Assembly: GCA_900762125.1 (NCBI GenBank) | Contig: CAAFFL010000109.1 | Coordinates: forward strand, 1-5,184 | Length of the DNA stretch: 5,184 nucleotides | Direction: 5' to 3' | DNA from: an uncultured Prevotella sp. | GTDB lineage: Bacteria; Bacteroidota; Bacteroidia; Bacteroidales; Bacteroidaceae | Part shown: piece by piece, positions 1 through 5,184 of the stretch | Layout of the letters: each line of letters opens with the position of its first letter | Numbering within the stretch: the stretch's first letter is position 1 | Program-made: the position numbers and the translations under genes | Notes under the pieces: generated by a model | What the model saw: only the letters and a program-made list of their open reading frames with translations | Databases searched by the model: none | Told to the model about the DNA's origin: nothing

Positions 1-855
1 CTTCCATCGGTTGTGCGTCCAGAGGTAGGGCACGGGGTCGCGCTGGATGGTCTCCTCGAGGCGTTGGAAGAAGCGGCGCGTGAGCTCATGCTCCGGCAGG
101 GCGGCAGGGTTATCGCTCAGCAGGTGGTAGGTCGCGGTGTAGTAGCCACGGCGTGGGCGCGCCATCTCCACGTAGATGGCCTGGTTGTTCAGCTTCCGCG
201 TGATGCGCTCTGCACCGGTGAAGACCGGTGTGTCGTGATGGAGGAACGGCAGCCAGCAGTGGATGTTCTTCCACTTCGGTGCCTGGTCGGCGATGTAGCC
301 GGCCACATAGCCCGTGCCCTCACGGCGCCAGGTGAGGAGCTGGCGCAGGATGTCCTTCTTCGGGATGACGGTGCCGCGTGGCTGTGAGGAGCGTAGGCGG
401 CGGAAGAGGTAGTCGAAGGCGCGGCTGTGCAGTGGGTCGTAGATCAGGCCCATACGCCAGTCGATCCGGGAGTAGACGCTCACCGTGGAGAGGTACTCCC
501 AGTTGCCATAGTGGCCGAGGAAGGCGGCAACGTTCTGCCCTGAGGCCACGCCCTGGTCGAAGACCTCCGGGTTGGTGACGCGGAAGTGCTGCCGTAGCTC
601 GTCGTCGCTGATGCTCAAGAGCTTCACCGCCTCGAAGAAGTAGTCGCAGAACCAGTGGTAGAACCGGTGCTCGATGTCGCGCAGCTCCTCCTCCTTCTTC
701 TCCGGGAAGGCCGTGGCGAGGTTCCGTCGCACCACCTTCCGCCGATAGCCGAAGAGCCGGTAAACGAAGAAGTACTCGATGTCGCTCAGGATATACAGCC
801 CCCGGAACGGCAACAGCGAGATACAGTAGAAGATATAGTAAACGAGTTTGGTCAT
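1..855 (-). CDS. Lipid A late acyltransferase (LpxL/HtrB family), 3' end outside the window
   Basis: This protein probably transfers a fatty acyl chain onto a lipid A precursor at the cytoplasmic face of the inner membrane. I read 285 codons from the ATG at 855-853 without a stop down to base 1, so the C-terminus is cut off. A hydrophobic N-terminal anchor (about residues 4-32) is followed by RRNL (43-46) and AFPEK (49-53). The catalytic H-x4-E motif of the family lies in GHYGNWE, with H115 and E120. ADQAP (209-213) and the late WTHNRWK (279-285) are also typical. Family members are about 290-310 residues, so little is missing. The start lies 17 bp after the upstream MNT gene, with no Shine-Dalgarno sequence. 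The family assignment is firm. Whether it adds the first or second secondary acyl chain, or acts on another lipid such as an ornithine lipid, cannot be told from the sequence. Confidence 0.93.
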   Translation of the reverse strand, partial: MTKLVYYIFYCISLLPFRGLYILSDIEYFFVYRLFGYRRKVVRRNLATAFPEKKEEELRDIEHRFYHWFCDYFFEAVKLLSISDDELRQHFRVTNPEVFDQGVASGQNVAAFLGHYGNWEYLSTVSVYSRIDWRMGLIYDPLHSRAFDYLFRRLRSSQPRGTVIPKKDILRQLLTWRREGTGYVAGYIADQAPKWKNIHCWLPFLHHDTPVFTGAERITRKLNNQAIYVEMARPRRGYYTATYHLLSDNPAALPEHELTRRFFQRLEETIQRDPVPYLWTHNRWK

Positions 856-872
856 TGTTCACACAGTAAAAG

Positions 873-1184
873 TTATTGCTTGGGTTGAGAGAAAAACAGT
901 TGCCCTACTCTGTTGACATGTTGCCCTATAGGGTCATTTTGATGTTTTCTGAAGTCAAGTAAATCGATACCGTATAGAAGCCCGAGGTCGTCAATGTCAA
1001 TACTGACTTTTTGCAAAAACCGTTGATCAATGTCTGTCCCTTCCAGGGCAAGGTCAATGTCAGACCCCGAGCGATAATTACCTTTAGCCCGTGAACCGAA
1101 GATATAAACTCTATGGATGTTGGGGTATCGACTGAACACCCCACAAAGATCATGAATCGTTGCGTCACTCAGTCCGTATCTCAT
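873..1184 (-). CDS. mntA: MNT-domain nucleotidyltransferase, probable antitoxin of a HEPN/MNT pair
   Basis: This is a minimal nucleotidyltransferase of 103 residues. The G-S-x10-D-x-D signature is exact: G30-S31, then D42 and D44. D74 in GIDLLD is the likely third metal-binding acid. In the characterised Shewanella pair, the MntA antitoxin uses this site to transfer AMP from ATP to a tyrosine of the HEPN toxin and so inactivates it; the same role is inferred here. The size fits the small HI0073-like proteins rather than longer tRNA or antibiotic nucleotidyltransferases. Its ATG overlaps the stop of the HEPN gene (ATGA, 1184-1181), which points to translational coupling with the toxin read first. 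Local GC is about 40-50%, clearly below the flanking genes. The family is certain. The antitoxin function is inferred from motifs and partner. Confidence 0.93.
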   Translation of the reverse strand: MRYGLSDATIHDLCGVFSRYPNIHRVYIFGSRAKGNYRSGSDIDLALEGTDIDQRFLQKVSIDIDDLGLLYGIDLLDFRKHQNDPIGQHVNRVGQLFFSQPKQ

Positions 1185-1621
1185 ACGCTATAACCATATT
1201 GAATATGTTCTGCTTCTTTTTTCAGAGATTCATCTAATTGTTGAAGGAGAGGTGCAAAAACACTATAAATCTCTTCACTGATGGCCAAAGCGTCTTCCTC
1301 ATCATAGGTGTGTGATAGCAGGTTGCGGGCCTTTGCCATCTGCCTCCAGGCATCTTGATCTTGGATCAAACCGTCTTCAAGTGCTTGCTTCATGGTTCCA
1401 TTAGGGCCAGCCTCAAACAGATAGCCCTTATAGCGAAGGTAATCTTGCATTACCTTCCATGCTAACTCGAAGGTGTATTCGAAACGTTGCGTGAGGCCTT
1501 CGCGCTCCAGCTCGGTAAGGTCGACCGAGCTTCGTCCGGAGGTGGTCACTGCCAGCAACCGGGTGCAGGCGCGGTGATAGTTGTCGTAACGCTGAATCCA
1601 GCGGATGTCGTCATTTGCCAT
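1181..1621 (-). CDS. hepT: HEPN-domain protein of the HI0074 type, probable HepT toxin
   Basis: The product is an all-helical HEPN protein of 146 residues. The stretch RFEYTFELAWKVMQDYL (46-62) is the hallmark of the HI0074 family of 'nucleotidyltransferase substrate-binding' proteins. R99, H104 and Y106 form the R-x4-H-x-Y motif. In HEPN toxins R and H form the RNase site, and in studied HepT proteins the Y is the residue adenylylated by MntA. All three are present, so the protein looks functional. RNA cleavage is inferred; some relatives cut mRNA or tRNA. It is the first gene of a two-gene unit and overlaps the MNT gene by four bases. The leader is AT-rich with no Shine-Dalgarno sequence, and a candidate promoter lies 29 nt upstream. 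Base composition is mosaic: about 57-67% GC over the first ~40 codons, falling to about 33-53% afterwards. Confidence 0.93.
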   Translation of the reverse strand: MANDDIRWIQRYDNYHRACTRLLAVTTSGRSSVDLTELEREGLTQRFEYTFELAWKVMQDYLRYKGYLFEAGPNGTMKQALEDGLIQDQDAWRQMAKARNLLSHTYDEEDALAISEEIYSVFAPLLQQLDESLKKEAEHIQYGYSV

Positions 1622-1644
1622 AATCTATGATTTATGGTACAAAC

Positions 1645-1662
1645 TTACTCAAATTTAAGTAA
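1645..1662. promoter_or_regulatory. Imperfect 18-bp palindrome over the candidate promoter
   Basis: The plus strand reads TTACTCAAATTTAAGTAA. Eight of nine base pairs are symmetric around 1653/1654; only C1650 against A1657 fails. It fully covers the candidate -7 box of the HEPN/MNT unit, where a repressor site would be expected. Neither encoded protein has a recognisable DNA-binding domain, so the binder, if any, is unknown. AT-rich palindromes of this size can arise by chance. Confidence 0.35.
1650..1657 (-). promoter_or_regulatory. Candidate Bacteroidota -7 promoter box for the HEPN/MNT unit
   Basis: On the minus strand the bases read TAAATTTG, an exact match to the TAnnTTTG -7 consensus of Bacteroidota housekeeping promoters. 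It would start transcription near 1643 and leave a leader of about 20 nt before the HEPN ATG. No good TTTG -33 box is visible at the expected distance; only T-rich bases occur there. The match is short and lies in AT-rich DNA, so chance is possible. Confidence 0.45.
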
Positions 1663-1709
1663 AAATGCAAGAGAAAAGCAGAGGAATATTACGAAGAGCC
1701 GGGAAAAAG

Positions 1710-1781
1710 TTATTTACCCCTCAGGCGGCAGAGCAGATAGACGAACCACAGGCGGGGCAGCACGTCGGGCGAGGCAAACTT
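1710..1781 (-). pseudogene. Possible C-terminal tail of an unidentified minus-strand gene
   Basis: Read on the minus strand, this short stretch gives KFASPDVLPRL, then WFVYLLCRLRGK and a TAA stop at 1712-1710. The hydrophobic patch followed by a basic end looks like a natural protein terminus, not random translation. The frame upstream of the K is unlike a conserved protein and has no start. It lies between the ABC exporter and the acyltransferase in their orientation, so it could be what remains of a gene once between them. I do not recognise the family. The evidence is weak: 23 codons only. Confidence 0.22.
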
Positions 1782-1984
1782 GGAAGACCGTGTCGTGCTT
1801 CTTCCCTTCCACATTTGGCTTGAATGGATACATCAAAGCGATGAGCATGGGCGACAGCCTGACGCAGATGCGCACGGAGATGACCGGCCTGTTGGTGCAG
1901 TGCGTGGTCTATTTCACCACCGCCTGCCTGATGTACCGTCACGAGACGCACAAGAAACTGAAGGCAGAGGAAGCGAGTCTGTAA
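1778..1984 (+). pseudogene. C-terminal remnant of an ABC-2 type transporter permease
   Basis: About 68 codons, ending in TAA at 1982-1984, read like the last part of an ABC-2 permease (YhhJ/YbhR-like, partners of drug or polysaccharide ABC ATPases). The conserved segment WKTVSCFFPSTFGLNGYIK matches the usual 'FPST-G--G' region. Next come a 'SMG-SL---R-E' segment, a final membrane helix (about LLVQCVVYFTTACLMY) and a short basic tail. Full-length relatives have some 350-400 residues, so over four fifths is gone. The frame continues upstream to an ATG at 1634, but those ~48 residues are basic, unlike any permease, and overlap the HEPN promoter region, so I do not regard this as a working gene. 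It converges with the ABC exporter, with 8 bp between the stops. The homology is from pattern memory, without an alignment. Confidence 0.7.
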
Positions 1985-1992
1985 CAGACAGT

Positions 1993-3819
1993 TTACTGTT
2001 GCATGTCGTGCAGTTTCTTGTAGTAGCCGCCGAGGGCCATCAGTTCGTCGTGGGTGCCACGCTCGACGATGCTGCCCTCGTGGAGGACGCAGATCTCGTC
2101 GGCATTCTTGATGGTCGACAGTCGGTGGGCGATGGCGACGGTGGTGCGCGTCTTCATCAGCTTGAAGAGGGCATCCTGCACAAGGCGCTCGCTCTCCGTG
2201 TCGAGTGCCGACGTAGCCTCGTCGAGGATGAGGATCGGCGGGTTCTTGAGGATGGCGCGCGCGATGCTCACGCGCTGGCGCTGTCCGCCGGAGAGGCGTC
2301 CGCCGCGGTCGCCGATGTTCGTCTCGAAGCCGTGCTCGCTCTCCATGATGAAGTCGTAGGCATTGGCAATCTTTGCCGCACGTTCCACGTCCTCCTTTGT
2401 CTCTGAGTCCACGCCGAAGGTGATGTTATTATAAAAGGTGTCGTTGAAGAGGATGGCCTCCTGGTTGACATTGCCGATGAGCTGCCTGAGGTCGTGAATG
2501 CCAAGGTCTTTGACATTGATGCCGTCGATGAGCACCTCGCCCTTCTGAACATCATAGTAGCGGGGGATGAGGTCGACGAGCGTGGACTTGCCGCCGCCGC
2601 TCTGTCCGACGAGGGCGATGGTCTTGCCCTTGGGGATGACGAGGTTGATGTCCTTCAGGATCCATTGCTCCTGATACTTGAACCAGACATGGCGGAACTC
2701 TATCTCGTGCTCGAAGGACGCGATATGCACGGGGTTCTCCTTCTCCTTGATCTCCACCTCGGCCTTCAGAATCTTGTCGATGCGCTCCATGGAGGCGAGG
2801 CCCTTGGGAATGTTGTAGGTTGCCTTGGAGAAATCTTTCAGCGGGTTGATGATGCTGTAGAGGATGACGAGGTAGTAGATGAAGATCGGTCCGGAGAGCG
2901 AGTGATAGTTGAGCACGAGGATGCCGCCGAACCAAAGCACGATGATGATCATCAGCGTGCCGAGGAACTCGCTCATCGGATGCGCCATCTGCTGACGGAT
3001 GTTCACACGCATGATGTCGTTGCGGTAGCGGGTGTTGACGTCGTCAAACTTCCGGTTCATCTTCTCCTCAGCATTGAAGGCCTTGATGATGCGGAGGCCG
3101 CCGAGCGTCTCCTCCACCATGCTCATCGTGTCGCTCCAGAGAGCCTGCGCCTTGATGCTCTTTGCCTTGAGCTTCCGGCCGACGAAGCCCATGAACCAGC
3201 CAAACACCGGCACGAAGATGAGGGTGAAGACGGTGAGCGGCCAGCTGATGATGAGCAGCGTGGTGAAATAGAAGATGATGAGGATGGGGTTCTTGAACAG
3301 CATGTCGAGCGACGCCATGATGCTGCTCTCCACCTCACTGACATCGCCGCTCATGCGTGCGATGATGTCGCCCTTTCGCTCCTCGGAGAAGAAGCCGAGG
3401 GAGAGGCTGGTGATCTTCTGGTAGAGCTGGTTGCGGATGTCGCGCACGACACCGGTGCGGATGGGGATGACCGTTGCCGAGGAGAGGAAATAGGTTGCCG
3501 TCTTGAAGAACGTCATCAGGGCGAGGAACAGTCCGATGAGCAGCAGCGTCGTCGTGGCGCCGGAGGTGTCGATGAGTTCCTGCACGTAGTAGTTGATGTT
3601 GTTGGTCACCACCTCCTTCACGCTACCGTCACTCCACTGCATCAGTCGGTCGGCACGTGCCGCCACGTCCGTGGCAAAGATGATCTGCAGGATGGGGATG
3701 AGCGTTGCAAACGAGAAGATGTTCAGCACCGCGGAAAGGATGTTGAACAGCACGCTCAGCGCGAGATATTTCTTATATGGCGGGATGAAGCGCCGAAGGA
3801 CAAGCAGGAACTCTTTCAT
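1993..3819 (-). CDS. MsbA-type ABC exporter, transmembrane and ATPase domains fused
   Basis: This 608-residue half-transporter would work as a homodimer in the inner membrane, exporting a lipid or hydrophobic substrate with ATP. The N-terminal membrane domain has about six helices (roughly 18-48, 88-115, two within 172-212, 283-304 and 309-328). The ATPase domain begins near 372: A-loop Y382, Walker A GQSGGGKST (405-413), Q-loop Q453, signature LSGGQ (509-513), Walker B ILILDE (529-534, D533/E534), D-loop SALD (537-540) and switch H565. All catalytic residues are present. The first periplasmic loop (about 50-87) is long. The gene starts 42 bp after miaB behind an A-rich leader (AATAAACAATAACAACA) without Shine-Dalgarno, so the two are probably cotranscribed. 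The acyltransferase lies further along the same strand. That makes lipid A flipping (MsbA role) plausible, but lipid-linked glycan or drug export is not excluded. Confidence 0.93.
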   Translation of the reverse strand: MKEFLLVLRRFIPPYKKYLALSVLFNILSAVLNIFSFATLIPILQIIFATDVAARADRLMQWSDGSVKEVVTNNINYYVQELIDTSGATTTLLLIGLFLALMTFFKTATYFLSSATVIPIRTGVVRDIRNQLYQKITSLSLGFFSEERKGDIIARMSGDVSEVESSIMASLDMLFKNPILIIFYFTTLLIISWPLTVFTLIFVPVFGWFMGFVGRKLKAKSIKAQALWSDTMSMVEETLGGLRIIKAFNAEEKMNRKFDDVNTRYRNDIMRVNIRQQMAHPMSEFLGTLMIIIVLWFGGILVLNYHSLSGPIFIYYLVILYSIINPLKDFSKATYNIPKGLASMERIDKILKAEVEIKEKENPVHIASFEHEIEFRHVWFKYQEQWILKDINLVIPKGKTIALVGQSGGGKSTLVDLIPRYYDVQKGEVLIDGINVKDLGIHDLRQLIGNVNQEAILFNDTFYNNITFGVDSETKEDVERAAKIANAYDFIMESEHGFETNIGDRGGRLSGGQRQRVSIARAILKNPPILILDEATSALDTESERLVQDALFKLMKTRTTVAIAHRLSTIKNADEICVLHEGSIVERGTHDELMALGGYYKKLHDMQQ

Positions 3820-3834
3820 TGTTGTTATTGTTTA

Positions 3835-3870
3835 TTAAGAGGCTTAAGGGACTTAAGAATCTTAAAGGAT
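3835..3870. repeat. Four tandem 9-nt units between miaB and the ABC exporter
   Basis: On the plus strand the units are TTAAGAGGC, TTAAGGGAC, TTAAGAATC and TTAAAGGAT. The TTAA core has perfect 9-nt spacing and the rest of each unit varies. The last unit includes the miaB stop codon (TAA at 3864-3862) and its final two codons. The array fills most of the 42-bp gap and creates two CTTAAG palindromes. It may be a decaying microsatellite or a spaced protein-binding site; no known motif was recognised. Confidence 0.7.
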
Positions 3871-5184
3871 TTCTTCACCGAAGAGTGTGGCTGACGAGCT
3901 GCCAGTGATGCGCACACGGACGAGGTCGCCGATGTGGTGCGTGCCGCGGTCGATGATGACGGCTTTGTTCTGTGGCGTACGCCCCATGAGCTGGTTGCGG
4001 CTGCGCTTCGACGTGCGCTCGAGGAGGATCTCAAACTCCTTGCCCTCGTCGAGCTTGTTCTGCTCCTCGCTGATCTGCGTCTGCAGGTGGATGAGCTTGT
4101 TCAGGCGGCAGATCTTCTCCTCCTCGGGGATGTTGTCGGGCAGGTGCTTCGCGGCGTAGGTGCCGGGGCGCTCGCTGTATTTGAACATGAATGCCGAGTC
4201 GAATCTTACCTCCCGCATCAGTGAGAGCGTCTGCTCGAAGTCGTCCTCGGTCTCGTCGTGATAGCCCACGAAGACGTCCGTCGTCAGGCCGCAGTCGGGG
4301 ATGATGCGGCGGATGGCGGACACCTTATTCAGATAGTCCTCACGGGTGTACTTCCGGTTCATGAGCCGGAGGGTGTGGTCGGAGCCGCTCTGTGCGGGGA
4401 AGTGGATGTGGTGACAGAGGTTTGGCTCCTCGGCGATGACGTGGAGGATGTCCTCCGACATGTCCTCGGGGTTCGACGTCGTGAAGCGCACCCGCATGTC
4501 GGGTACTGCACGCGCCACCTTTCTTAATAGCTCGGCGAAGGAGCAGACGTGTAGCTCCTTGCCACTGATCTCCTCGGTGATGATGCCGTTCTCCGGTCGC
4601 TGACCGTTGGGCAGGAGGCCATAGCTGTTGACGTTCTGCCCGAGCAGCGTCACCTCCTTGAAGCCCTTGTCGTGGAGGTCGCGCACCTCAGCGAGGATGC
4701 TCTCGACGTCGCGTGAGCGCTCGCGGCCGCGGGTGTATGGCACGATGCAATAGTGGCAGAAGTTGTTGCAGCCACGCATGATGCTCACGAAGCCGCTGAC
4801 GCGGTTTCCGCTGATGCGCTGGGGGATGATGTTGCGGTAGGTCTCCGTCGTGGAGAGGTCGGTGTCGAGGCTGTTGTGACCCAGCTCCGCAGCGGCTACC
4901 ATCTCCGGGAGGTTCAGGTAGGCGTCGGGTCCGCAGACGACGTTGGCATGGTGGTTGCGGATGAGGTCGTCCTTCACACGCTCCGCCATGCAGCCGAGGA
5001 CGCCGAGGATGAGGGCAGGCTGCGTGGGTGGCTCCCCCGTCAAAGATGACGACGGGGCACGGTATGCTGCCCCCTTTGCCTCTTGGCTGCGCTTGCGCTG
5101 CTCGGCGTAGAGTTGGTCGAGGCGGTGGTAGATCTTGTTCTCCGCATTCTCACGGACGGAGCAGGTGTTGAGGAAGACGGCGTC
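3862..5184 (-). CDS. miaB: tRNA-2-methylthio-N6-dimethylallyladenosine synthase, 5' end outside the window
   Basis: MiaB is a radical-SAM enzyme that adds a methylthio group to N6-isopentenyl-adenosine at tRNA position 37, aiding codon reading. I count 440 residues from the window edge to TAA. The frame is already open at base 5184, starting DAVFLNTCSVREN, so about 40 residues, including the expected WGCQMN cysteine, lie outside. Two of the three auxiliary-cluster cysteines are visible: C8 (NTC) and C65 (LGC). The radical-SAM motif C-x3-C-x2-C is C139, C143, C146 in MRGCNNFCHYCIVPYTRGRERSR, a segment diagnostic for MiaB over RimO or MtaB. The C-terminal TRAM domain covers about 378-440. The stretch between C8 and C65 is longer than usual and Ser/Pro/Ala-rich. 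It is probably cotranscribed with the ABC exporter downstream. The TTG at 5043 is internal and not the start. Confidence 0.97.
   Translation of the reverse strand, partial: DAVFLNTCSVRENAENKIYHRLDQLYAEQRKRSQEAKGAAYRAPSSSLTGEPPTQPALILGVLGCMAERVKDDLIRNHHANVVCGPDAYLNLPEMVAAAELGHNSLDTDLSTTETYRNIIPQRISGNRVSGFVSIMRGCNNFCHYCIVPYTRGRERSRDVESILAEVRDLHDKGFKEVTLLGQNVNSYGLLPNGQRPENGIITEEISGKELHVCSFAELLRKVARAVPDMRVRFTTSNPEDMSEDILHVIAEEPNLCHHIHFPAQSGSDHTLRLMNRKYTREDYLNKVSAIRRIIPDCGLTTDVFVGYHDETEDDFEQTLSLMREVRFDSAFMFKYSERPGTYAAKHLPDNIPEEEKICRLNKLIHLQTQISEEQNKLDEGKEFEILLERTSKRSRNQLMGRTPQNKAVIIDRGTHHIGDLVRVRITGSSSATLFGEEIL

Larger units (their letters stand above)
1658..1992. other. Gene-poor region between the ABC exporter and the HEPN/MNT pair
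   Basis: Over about 335 bp I see no intact gene. It holds the plus-strand permease remnant, the possible minus-strand protein tail, and AT-rich DNA (about 1658-1716) leading into the HEPN promoter. No convincing rho-independent terminator is present after the exporter: the only inverted repeat near its stop (1977-1989, GTCTG-taa-CAGAC) has five stem pairs and no following T-run. No insertion-sequence ends, tRNA or other RNA gene was recognised. Confidence 0.6.

Noticed and set aside
320..862. A 180-codon minus-strand frame starting 7 bases before the acyltransferase ATG
   Set aside because: It is the shifted frame of the acyltransferase. Its product is Arg/Leu/Pro-rich without motifs, while the 855 frame gives a complete LpxL-type protein.
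868..875. A separate promoter for the acyltransferase (minus-strand TAACTTTT)
   Set aside because: It misses the last base of TAnnTTTG, would leave a leader of only about 6 nt, and has no good -33 box.
926..1168. An 80-codon minus-strand frame within the MNT gene
   Set aside because: It is the shadow of the MNT reading frame, with no recognisable content.
1634..1984. A 116-codon plus-strand gene
   Set aside because: Only the last ~68 codons resemble a protein family. The first part is basic filler and crosses the HEPN promoter region, so it is listed as a remnant.
1977..1989. A terminator hairpin between the convergent stops (GTCTG-taa-CAGAC)
   Set aside because: It has only five stem pairs, a tight loop and no T-run on either strand.
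2494..3894. A 466-codon open frame on the plus strand opposite the ABC exporter
   Set aside because: Its product is very rich in Asp, Glu, His and Val, as expected from reading a GC-rich gene backwards, and no family pattern is visible. The exporter on the other strand has every expected motif.
1..5184. CRISPR arrays, tRNA or rRNA genes, IS elements, riboswitches
   Set aside because: I looked for spaced repeats, cloverleaf arms, transposase motifs and terminal inverted repeats and found none. The only tandem repeat is the 9-nt array at 3835-3870, too short for CRISPR.

Overview
The window looks like chromosomal DNA from a Gram-negative Bacteroidota, most likely of the Prevotella type. This rests on the protein style of the housekeeping genes, A-rich leaders instead of Shine-Dalgarno sequences, a TAnnTTTG-type promoter box, and a lipid A acyltransferase. 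The genus is an inference. All intact genes are on the minus strand, so transcription runs from high to low coordinates.

Right part (5184 to 1993): a miaB gene, missing its first ~40 codons beyond the window edge, encodes the radical-SAM tRNA methylthiotransferase. After 42 bp made largely of a 9-nt repeat comes a full-length MsbA-type ABC exporter of 608 residues. Both are GC-rich (locally about 60-70%).

Middle (1992 to 1622): about 370 bp without an intact gene. It holds the decayed C-terminal end of an ABC-2 type permease on the plus strand, convergent with the exporter. It may also hold a short tail of another minus-strand gene. At its left end is a candidate promoter with an overlapping 18-bp imperfect palindrome.

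Left-centre (1621 to 873): a compact HEPN/MNT pair. The HEPN protein carries R-x4-H-x-Y, the MNT protein carries G-S-x10-D-x-D, and the two genes overlap by ATGA. This matches the known HepT/MntA toxin-antitoxin type, in which the nucleotidyltransferase adenylylates the toxin's tyrosine. Most of this pair is lower in GC than its surroundings.

Left (855 to 1): an LpxL/HtrB-type lipid A acyltransferase starts only 17 bp after the MNT gene and runs off the window one or a few dozen codons before its expected end.

Reading of the whole: a lipid A / envelope locus (ABC exporter and acyltransferase, next to miaB) has been broken into by a toxin-antitoxin pair and by gene debris. The acyltransferase now sits directly downstream of the toxin-antitoxin pair and may depend on its promoter. 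No wholly unknown system is evident. The most interesting points are the TA-to-lipid A gene arrangement, the palindrome on its promoter, and the rearrangement scar.
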